Origin: a gamma proteobacterium symbiont of Lucinoma myriamae
GTDB taxonomy: Bacteria > Pseudomonadota > Gammaproteobacteria > GRL18
Direction of reading: 5' to 3'
Length of the DNA: 10,982 nucleotides
Assembly (NCBI GenBank): GCA_025655635.1
Contig: JAHXIM010000532.1
Location: 1 to 10,982 of the forward strand
Every line of letters starts with the position of its first letter. Within the stretch, counting starts at the first letter, position 1. The notes below the pieces were generated by a model, which saw only the letters and a list, made by a program, of their open reading frames with translations, ran no database searches and was not told the origin of the DNA. Made by a program: the position numbers and the translations under genes. This document shows, piece by piece, positions 5,948 through 10,982 of this stretch.

Positions 5948-7873
5948 ATGTCTGATAAACCAAGTAAGCACACTATAAAAAATAATCCGCCTTCAGATAA
6001 ACTCTCATCTGAAATTGAGGAACAATTTTCATCGCTTCAATTTGACCTTAATAACTTCTTAAAATATTTAACGGCCAAACCTGGCGTGTACCGCATGATT
6101 GACACTAATAATGTGGTGATCTATGTCGGCAAAGCAAAAAGTCTGAAAAAACGTGTCAGCAGCTATTTTAGAAAATCAGACCAATCACCCAAAACCACGG
6201 TCATGGTCAGTCAGATTGCTAATATTGAAATTCTCATTACCTATACAGAGAGTGAAGCCTTATTACTTGAAAATAATCTGATAAAAACACTCAAACCCCG
6301 TTATAACATCCTGTTACGTGATGATAAATCTTATCCTTACATCTTTTTATCGGATCAGGATGAATTCCCCCGATTAGCCTTTCATCGGGGAGGAAGAAAG
6401 AAAAAAGGGCGTTACTTTGGCCCATATCCTAATGGACATTCAATAAAAACCAGTTTGAATCTATTGCAAAAACTATTTCCAGTACGGCAATGTGAAGACA
6501 GTTTTTATAAAAACCGCTCAAGAGCCTGCCTGCAGTATCAAATCAAACGCTGTAAGGCTCCCTGTGTTGATCTGGTTTCTAAAGAAGAATATGCAGAAGA
6601 TGTCCGGCATACCGTCTTATTTTTAGAAGGCAAGAGTAATCAGGTTATTGATGAACTGATTCTGGCAATGGATCAGGCCGCACAACAATTACACTATGAA
6701 AAAGCAGCTGTTCATCGTGATCAAATTGCCAACCTGAGACGTTTGCAGGAAAAACAATACGTTTCTAATGAAAAAGGTGATCTGGATATTATTGCTATCG
6801 AATACCAGCAGGGTGTAGCTTGTATTCAATTATTTTTTATCCGTGACGGCTTAAATCTGGGCAATAAAAGTTTTTTCCCAAAAAATGCACGTTACCAAAG
6901 TATTTCAGAATTATTATCGGCCTTTATTGCGCAGTTTTATATCAATTCTTCAAGATCGGACCGCTTTATCCCCAGCAGCATATTAGTGAGCCATCCTTTT
7001 GAAGACAGGCTGACTATTGAAACCATATTACATGAGCAGTCAGGGCATAAAGTAGAAATAAGAGATAAAGTCAGAGGTGATCGTGCCCGGTGGCTGCAAA
7101 TGGCACAATCAAATGCTCAAATAGCACTCATGAGCCGTCTTTCTAATCGAGCCAGTGTATTAAAGCGTTTTGAAGATCTGCAGGATGCCTTAAAGATGGA
7201 TAACCTGCCGGAACGTCTGGAATGCTTTGATATCAGTCATAGTTCAGGAGAAGCAACCGTTGCTTCCTGTGTGGTGTTTGATCAGTCAGGCCCGCTAAAA
7301 ACAGACTATCGGCGTTTTAATATTGATAATATTACCCCCGGTGATGACTATGCGGCTATGCATCAGGCGCTTACGCGCAGATATCGGGCGTTAAAAAAAG
7401 CAACTATAACAAATGGCGAAGGAAAATTACCTGATTTACTCATTATTGACGGTGGTAAAGGTCAGGTAAAACAGGCTCGGGAAGTGCTGCAGGCTCTTGA
7501 AATTACCAGTGTACAAATTATTGGTATAACCAAAGGTGAGGGGAGAAGAGCAGAACTTGATACATTGCTCTTGTCTGAGACAAATGAGAAAGTTATACTG
7601 CCAGCAGATTCAAAGGCCATGCATCTAATACAGCATATTCGGGATGAAGCACATCGTTTTGCCATAACAGGCCATAAAAATCGACGTGCTAAAGCAAGAA
7701 AAACATCCCAACTGGAAAAAATCAGTGGTCTTGGTCCGAAACGCCGACAACTGCTGCTAAAACAATTTGGCGGCTTACAAGAAGTCACCCGTGCAGGCGT
7801 TGAAGATTTAGCTAAAATTAATGGCATCAGTAAATCTCTGGCACAAAAAATTTATGATCATTTTCATAGTTAG
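5948..7873 (+). CDS. uvrC: UvrABC excinuclease subunit C
   Basis: A 641-residue nucleotide excision repair nuclease that makes both incisions around a lesion. The N-terminal GIY-YIG domain (about 44-122) has GVYRM (46-50) and IYVGKAKSLKKR (58-69). Cys182, 194, 202 and 206 have the same spacing as the iron-sulfur cysteines described for E. coli UvrC. A UVR motif for UvrB contact lies near 235-270. The RNase H-like domain has Asp428 in ECFDISH and Asp501 in IIDGGKGQ. Tandem helix-hairpin-helix motifs occur at 587-640, including ISGLGPKRRQLLL. Compared with E. coli it has a polar extension of about 30 residues before the GIY-YIG domain. No alternative start is visible in frame, and the ribosome site is weak. 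It follows uvrY by 116 nt and precedes pgsA by 31 nt. Confidence 0.96.
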   Translation: MSDKPSKHTIKNNPPSDKLSSEIEEQFSSLQFDLNNFLKYLTAKPGVYRMIDTNNVVIYVGKAKSLKKRVSSYFRKSDQSPKTTVMVSQIANIEILITYTESEALLLENNLIKTLKPRYNILLRDDKSYPYIFLSDQDEFPRLAFHRGGRKKKGRYFGPYPNGHSIKTSLNLLQKLFPVRQCEDSFYKNRSRACLQYQIKRCKAPCVDLVSKEEYAEDVRHTVLFLEGKSNQVIDELILAMDQAAQQLHYEKAAVHRDQIANLRRLQEKQYVSNEKGDLDIIAIEYQQGVACIQLFFIRDGLNLGNKSFFPKNARYQSISELLSAFIAQFYINSSRSDRFIPSSILVSHPFEDRLTIETILHEQSGHKVEIRDKVRGDRARWLQMAQSNAQIALMSRLSNRASVLKRFEDLQDALKMDNLPERLECFDISHSSGEATVASCVVFDQSGPLKTDYRRFNIDNITPGDDYAAMHQALTRRYRALKKATITNGEGKLPDLLIIDGGKGQVKQAREVLQALEITSVQIIGITKGEGRRAELDTLLLSETNEKVILPADSKAMHLIQHIRDEAHRFAITGHKNRRAKARKTSQLEKISGLGPKRRQLLLKQFGGLQEVTRAGVEDLAKINGISKSLAQKIYDHFHS

Positions 7874-7904
7874 CATTTATCAATCAAAGTGAAATAAAAC
7901 CCTT

Positions 7905-8471
7905 ATGGAATATACAATACCCAACTTATTGACCTCGTTTAGAATGTTACTTGTTCCGGTCTTTGTTGTCGTTTTTTATCTACCTGTCTCCTGGGCTAAT
8001 CAGGCAGCATCAATAATCTTTATGATAGCGGCAATAACTGACTGGTTTGATGGTTATTTAGCAAGACGCCTGAACCAAACCTCTGCTTTCGGCGCTTTTC
8101 TAGACCCTGTTGCAGACAAAGTGATGGTTGCTGTCGCCTTAGTGCTGCTGGTTGATAGAAATCCAACAGAATATCATAGTGCTTTTATGACAATAGCTGC
8201 GGTCATCATCATTGGCCGTGAAATTACCATTTCAGCATTGCGTGAATGGATGGCAGAAGTGGGTTCAAGAAATAGTGTTGCCGTCTCAATTATAGGCAAA
8301 GTAAAAACAACAGCCCAGATGACGGCCATTATCTGGCTGCTCTTTGCCCAGCCATTGTTAGGTGTGCCCCTGGTGGAAATAGGCTTTGTTTTACTTTATG
8401 TAGCCGTTTTTCTGACTCTATGGTCTATGGTCGACTATATTTCAGCGGCACTTCCTGCTCTCAAAGAATAA
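7905..8471 (+). CDS. pgsA: CDP-diacylglycerol--glycerol-3-phosphate 3-phosphatidyltransferase
   Basis: A 188-residue inner-membrane enzyme that makes phosphatidylglycerol phosphate, the first committed step toward phosphatidylglycerol and cardiolipin. The CDP-alcohol phosphotransferase motif is complete: Asp46, Asp49-Gly50, Ala53-Arg54, Gly63, Asp67 and Asp71, with canonical spacing. Hydrophobic helices fall at about 13-28, 33-46, 72-84, 94-106, 135-150 and 157-175. The opening YTIPNLLTSFRMLLVP is typical of PgsA. It lies 31 nt after uvrC, so it probably belongs to the same transcript, as in E. coli. The ribosome site is weak. Confidence 0.95.
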   Translation: MEYTIPNLLTSFRMLLVPVFVVVFYLPVSWANQAASIIFMIAAITDWFDGYLARRLNQTSAFGAFLDPVADKVMVAVALVLLVDRNPTEYHSAFMTIAAVIIIGREITISALREWMAEVGSRNSVAVSIIGKVKTTAQMTAIIWLLFAQPLLGVPLVEIGFVLLYVAVFLTLWSMVDYISAALPALKE

Positions 8472-8516
8472 CTCTTATTCAGACAAAATAAATAAGCTTA
8501 TAAATTAAAAAAACCG

Positions 8517-8544
8517 TTGACATACACATCATAAACGTTAAAAT
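8517..8544 (+). promoter_or_regulatory. Promoter of the tRNA array
   Basis: A consensus TTGACA (8517-8522) is 16 nt from TAAAAT (8539-8544). Transcription should start near 8551, about 12 nt before the first tRNA-Gly. It is the strongest promoter match in the window and lets the array be transcribed independently of pgsA. Confidence 0.75.
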
Positions 8545-8562
8545 ACACGCCATCGAAATAAA

Positions 8563-8638
<76 letters not shown>

Positions 8639-8645
8639 ATTCGAC

Positions 8646-8658
8646 TTTGTTTTAAATT
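8646..8658 (+). repeat. 13-nt trailer repeat, copy after first tRNA-Gly
   Basis: TTTGTTTTAAATT begins 8 nt after the CCA of the first tRNA-Gly. It recurs exactly at 9053-9065, 6 nt after the CCA of tRNA-Leu. Both copies are preceded by TTC right after the CCA. Confidence 0.5.
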
Positions 8659-8738
8659 AGCTACAAGTATCTGATTTAGCAAAATGCTTCATGTACCAAT
8701 TCAAGAAGCAAACTCCACTTTTATATCGCACAATTATT

Positions 8739-8744
8739 TATAAT
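8739..8744 (+). promoter_or_regulatory. Possible internal -10 element before tRNA-Cys
   Basis: TATAAT occurs 31 nt before tRNA-Cys in the 137-nt spacer after the first tRNA-Gly. The sequence at the -35 distance (ACTTTT) is poor. An internal promoter is possible but weakly supported. The spacer holds no gene. Confidence 0.25.
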
Positions 8745-8765
8745 TAACGCTTATTAAGTGAAGTC

Positions 8766-8862
8766 ACTATTATATGGCTGAATGGCAGAATGGCTATGCA
8801 GCGGATTGCAAATCCGTGGACCTCGGTTCGACTCCGGGTTCAGCCTCCATATTTATAATAGT
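8766..8862 (+). repeat. 9-bp inverted repeat flanking tRNA-Cys
   Basis: ACTATTATA (8766-8774) and TATAATAGT (8854-8862) are perfect reverse complements placed 1 and 4 nt outside the mature tRNA. In the precursor they could extend the acceptor stem. This may be chance in AT-rich spacers. Confidence 0.45.
8776..8849 (+). tRNA. tRNA-Cys (anticodon GCA)
   Basis: A 74-nt cloverleaf with encoded CCA. The acceptor GGCTGAA pairs with TTCAGCC, with discriminator T. The anticodon loop carries GCA between GCGGA and TCCGT. The position matches cysT of E. coli. A 9-bp inverted repeat flanks the gene (8766-8774 and 8854-8862). Confidence 0.97.
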
Positions 8863-8871
8863 AACCCTGTT

Positions 8872-8947
<76 letters not shown>

Positions 8948-8960
8948 AACACACCTGTTT

Positions 8961-9047
8961 GCCCAGGTGGCGAAATTGGTAGACGCAAGGGACTTAAAAT
9001 CCCTCGATCGCAAGATCGTGCCGGTTCGATTCCGGCCCTGGGCACCA
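8961..9047 (+). tRNA. tRNA-Leu (anticodon UAA)
   Basis: An 87-nt class II tRNA with encoded CCA. The acceptor GCCCAGG pairs with CCTGGGC, with discriminator A. The anticodon stem AGGGA/TCCCT holds TAA, reading UUA and UUG. The variable arm is CGATCG-CAA-GATCGT. It occupies the place of E. coli leuZ and is the last conserved gene before the accessory region, so its 3' end is a plausible integration site. A T-rich tract (9048-9060) follows. Confidence 0.97.
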
Positions 9048-9052
9048 TTCTT

Positions 9053-9065
9053 TTTGTTTTAAATT
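9053..9065 (+). repeat. 13-nt trailer repeat, copy after tRNA-Leu
   Basis: Second copy of TTTGTTTTAAATT, overlapping the T-rich tract that probably ends the tRNA transcript. See the copy at 8646-8658. Confidence 0.5.
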
Positions 9066-9111
9066 CAATAGATTATACATTTTGTTTTTATTGTGCTCTT
9101 TTGAGAATAAT

Positions 9112-9139
9112 TTGACCTTACCACCTTTTTGACTACAAT
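9112..9139 (+). promoter_or_regulatory. Promoter upstream of the parDE-TOTE genes
   Basis: TTGACC (9112-9117) and TACAAT (9134-9139) are 16 nt apart, close to sigma-70 consensus. The start would be near 9146, leaving a leader of about 195 nt before parD. The 294-nt stretch 9048-9341 has no gene. It contains this promoter, T-rich runs and a short inverted repeat next to parD. Confidence 0.5.
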
Positions 9140-9311
9140 GAAAAAATCCCTTGTACTACCATCTGAGATGTTAAATCTACGTTATAGTTAATATTGAATA
9201 CTAATTTATTCTATTATCGTTTAAAACCATCTGTTAATTTTTTACCCTGTCGCCTGTTCTCTGTTTTTTTCTAAACTTGATTTGATGGATAAATTAACAT
9301 ACCCTTAAGTG

Positions 9312-9326
9312 TAAGAATATGTCTTA
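9312..9326 (+). promoter_or_regulatory. Inverted repeat before parD, possible operator
   Basis: TAAGA-ATATG-TCTTA is a perfect 5-5-5 inverted repeat ending 15 nt before the parD start. ParD-type antitoxins repress their own operon by binding palindromes in this position. Assignment as the operator is an inference. Confidence 0.35.
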
Positions 9327-9341
9327 TTATTGGGGTTGAAA

Positions 9342-9608
9342 ATGTCTAGAACTCAAACTGTTAGTCTTGGTGAACACTGGAATGATTTTATTGATAGCAT
9401 GCTTAAGTCTGGTCGATATGCATCTACTAGTGAGTTGATGCGTGATTCTTTACGTTTGTTGGAAGAAAAAGAAGCAACTTCCCAATTGGACGCTTTACGT
9501 AAAGCACTTATTGCAGGAGAGGAAAGTGGTTCGACAGGTGAATTAGATATGAATAAGATCAAGCAAAAAGCAAGGTTCAAAGCTGGGTTACAATCTTCAG
9601 ATGCATAA
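9342..9608 (+). CDS. parD: ParD-family antitoxin (ribbon-helix-helix)
   Basis: An 88-residue antitoxin that should bind and neutralise the downstream ParE toxin and repress the operon. The N-terminal ribbon-helix-helix is clear at residues 3-45: RTQTVSLGEHWNDFID (strand and helix), then SGRYASTSELMRDSLRLLEEKE. The C-terminal part (46-88) is charged and likely wraps the toxin. I chose ATG 9342 because GGGG (9332-9335) lies 6 nt before it. The TTG at 9330 would add four residues and has no ribosome site. The gene overlaps parE by 8 nt, the usual antitoxin-first arrangement. Base composition is more AT-rich than the core genes upstream. Confidence 0.92.
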   Translation: MSRTQTVSLGEHWNDFIDSMLKSGRYASTSELMRDSLRLLEEKEATSQLDALRKALIAGEESGSTGELDMNKIKQKARFKAGLQSSDA

Positions 9609-9897
9609 AATTTATAAGCAAAACCTAGCAGAAGAAGATTTGATCGATATATGGGTGTATACATTCAAAAATTGGGGTGAAGATAAAGCTGATAGTTATT
9701 TAGATGAGCTTGAAAATGCATTTAACTTAATTTCTGAAAATCCTTTTGTTGGTGTGAATTCTGATGAAATTAGAAAAGGGTATAGGCAATACCATATTAA
9801 TAGGCATATTATCTTTTATTTTGTTTCTGATGAAATAATTCATGTAATCAGAGTTCTTTATGAGCGAATGGATTTTTTTAAACATTTAGACCTCTAA
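9601..9897 (+). CDS. parE: ParE-family toxin (RelE/ParE superfamily)
   Basis: A 98-residue toxin of the RelE/ParE fold. It has the opening YKQNLAEEDLIDIWVYT (5-21), the helix WGEDKADSYLDELENAF (25-41), ENPFVG (46-51), and the strand block YRQYHINRHIIFYF (61-74) followed by IIHVIRVLYERMDF (79-92). The latter is the characteristic C-terminus of ParE. Characterised ParE toxins poison DNA gyrase, but some family members have other targets, so the target here is inferred. Translation starts inside parD (ATGCATAA overlap), which couples toxin to antitoxin production. It ends 22 nt before the TOTE primase gene. Confidence 0.92.
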   Translation: MHKIYKQNLAEEDLIDIWVYTFKNWGEDKADSYLDELENAFNLISENPFVGVNSDEIRKGYRQYHINRHIIFYFVSDEIIHVIRVLYERMDFFKHLDL

Positions 9898-9919
9898 AAA
9901 ATTTTACTCAGAATGTAAT

Positions 9920-10951
9920 ATGGAAATTAATCCAAACAGTCGAGAGTTAGAGAAAATTGATGAACGTCTGCTTGAATTAGAGCAAGAAAAGACTGATTTG
10001 CTTTCTCAAAAGGAGCAATTGCTTGATATAGCCTTTTCTTATACAACAATTGATAATAATTCCACTCAGAAAGCCGATAATTATAAGCTGTCTACAGACC
10101 AAAAAGTTGATCTGTTTGCTCAATTATTTCAGGGACGTAAAGACATTTATGCAACTCGCTGGGAGAATAAACAGGGCAGAAATGGGTATTCAGTAGCTTG
10201 TGCAAATGAGTGGCAACCAATAATATGTACCAAACCTAAAGTTAAATGCAGTGATTGCAGAAATCGTTCCTTCAATCCATTAGATAACACAGCAATCTTT
10301 GATCACTTATCGGGCAAAAAAACAATTGGCTTATATCCTCTGCTAAGCAATAACGAATGCTGTTTACTGGCGGTTGATTTTGATAAGTCAGATTGGCAAG
10401 CTGATGTTACTGCTTTTTCTGAAGCTTGTCTGAGATGGAATATTCCTTTTGCCCTTGAACGTTCCCGTTCAGGAAATGGGGCTCATATCTGGATTTTCTT
10501 CGACAAGCCTGTTCTGGCAAAAGATGCACGAAATTTTGGTTTTGCTTTACTCGACAAAGCTATGGAAAAACATGTTGGTTTATCTTTTGACTCATATGAT
10601 CGATTATTCCCTAATCAGGATATTTTACCTGATGGAGGCTTTGGAAACCTGATTGCCTTACCATTGCAGTTGGTTCCCAGACAATCTGGAAATAGTGTAT
10701 TTATTGATTTAAATTTTAACGCTTGGCCCGATCAGTGGGCATTTCTTGCTTCACTTAATCGACTCAATGTAAATCAGATGCATGAATGTCTGGAAATAGT
10801 GGATAGAGGTAAAGCAATTGAAGAGGAAGAACTGAAACCATGGGAAAAATATTTACCCAGAGTTAAAGACAAAATTTCAGGTTGTCCAAAATCATTAACC
10901 TATAAAAATCAGTTGAAAATGGTCTATAATCATAACCCATTGAAATTATAG
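9920..10951 (+). CDS. TOTE conflict-system archaeo-eukaryotic primase-domain protein, truncated or split
   Basis: A 343-residue protein. An N-terminal coiled coil (about 8-36) precedes a region with Cys103, Cys110 and Cys113 (possible zinc site). The archaeo-eukaryotic primase core follows. LLAVDFDK (149-156) carries the catalytic DxD pair Asp153/Asp155. SRSGNGAHIWIFF (182-194) has the family's His189. PNQDILPDGGFGNLIALPLQ (231-250) is the strongly conserved block of TOTE-type primases. Such proteins are usually much longer, with a superfamily 2 helicase fused after a region resembling CPKSLT (322-327). Here the reading stops at TAG-TGA soon after that point. It has no good ribosome site and follows parE by 22 nt, so it may share the parDE transcript. 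TOTE systems are predicted to act in conflicts with mobile elements. Primase activity is not shown. Lower AT-rich composition and position after a tRNA suggest transfer. Confidence 0.8.
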   Translation: MEINPNSRELEKIDERLLELEQEKTDLLSQKEQLLDIAFSYTTIDNNSTQKADNYKLSTDQKVDLFAQLFQGRKDIYATRWENKQGRNGYSVACANEWQPIICTKPKVKCSDCRNRSFNPLDNTAIFDHLSGKKTIGLYPLLSNNECCLLAVDFDKSDWQADVTAFSEACLRWNIPFALERSRSGNGAHIWIFFDKPVLAKDARNFGFALLDKAMEKHVGLSFDSYDRLFPNQDILPDGGFGNLIALPLQLVPRQSGNSVFIDLNFNAWPDQWAFLASLNRLNVNQMHECLEIVDRGKAIEEEELKPWEKYLPRVKDKISGCPKSLTYKNQLKMVYNHNPLKL

Positions 10952-10960
10952 TGAAATATC

Positions 10961-10982
10961 ATGATATTACCACCAAAAATCA
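10961..10982 (+). other. Possible start of the helicase half of the TOTE protein, cut by window end
   Basis: After TAG (10949-10951) and TGA (10952-10954) the same frame reopens at ATG 10961 and reads MILPPKI to the window edge. LPPK-type sequence is what I expect shortly after CPKSLT in full-length TOTE proteins, before the helicase domain. It may be a separate gene translated by reinitiation, or the remainder of a gene broken by an in-frame insertion with stops. Only seven codons are visible, so this is tentative. Confidence 0.3.

Noticed and set aside
8492..8501. ATAAGCTTAT palindrome after pgsA
   Set aside because: It has no loop, is AT-rich, and no T-run follows on the + strand, so it is not a credible terminator for pgsA.
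9353..9664. A 103-codon minus-strand ORF opposite parD
   Set aside because: It covers the clear ParD coding frame in antisense and shows no domain of its own.

Overview
The window looks like chromosomal DNA of an AT-rich gammaproteobacterium outside the Enterobacterales. It has a MutH endonuclease, a CsiV-family protein, a GacA/UvrY response regulator followed by uvrC and pgsA, and a tRNA array after pgsA. The order uvrY-uvrC-pgsA-tRNA(Gly)-tRNA(Cys)-tRNA(Leu) is the same backbone as in E. coli (uvrY-uvrC-pgsA-glyW-cysT-leuZ). I cannot name a genus from the sequence alone.

Positions 1-1418 hold a purine salvage pair on the + strand. It consists of a hypoxanthine-guanine phosphoribosyltransferase (hpt) and an S-methyl-5'-thioinosine phosphorylase, which together could recycle the purine of methylthioadenosine into IMP. 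A leader hairpin followed by six Ts lies just upstream. Positions 1446-2348 (minus) encode a secreted CsiV-type protein. Its divergent neighbour at 2461-3015 is a peptide deformylase, whose end overlaps by 8 nt the end of mutH (3008-3679, minus). Five nucleotides upstream of mutH I found a 59-codon gene for a two-helix membrane protein (3685-3864, minus). A stem-loop at 3975-4012 separates it from a YccA/Bax inhibitor-1 membrane protein (4052-4717, minus).

From 4872 onwards everything is on the + strand: tRNA-Ser(UGA), uvrY/gacA, uvrC, pgsA, then tRNA-Gly(GCC), tRNA-Cys(GCA), a second identical tRNA-Gly(GCC), and tRNA-Leu(UAA). A near-consensus promoter precedes the first tRNA-Gly. Compared with E. 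coli the array has one extra tRNA-Gly, and a 13-nt sequence is repeated just after the first tRNA-Gly and after tRNA-Leu.

Immediately beyond tRNA-Leu the content becomes accessory. A promoter and long leader are followed by a ParD-ParE toxin-antitoxin pair. After a 22-nt gap comes a protein with the archaeo-eukaryotic primase domain of TOTE conflict systems. This primase ORF stops at residue 343 with TAG-TGA. The same frame then reopens at an ATG and reads MILPPKI up to the window edge, which resembles the continuation toward the helicase half of full-length family members. The gene is therefore either split into two polypeptides or broken. This tRNA-linked toxin-antitoxin plus TOTE module is the most interesting part of the window and continues past its end.
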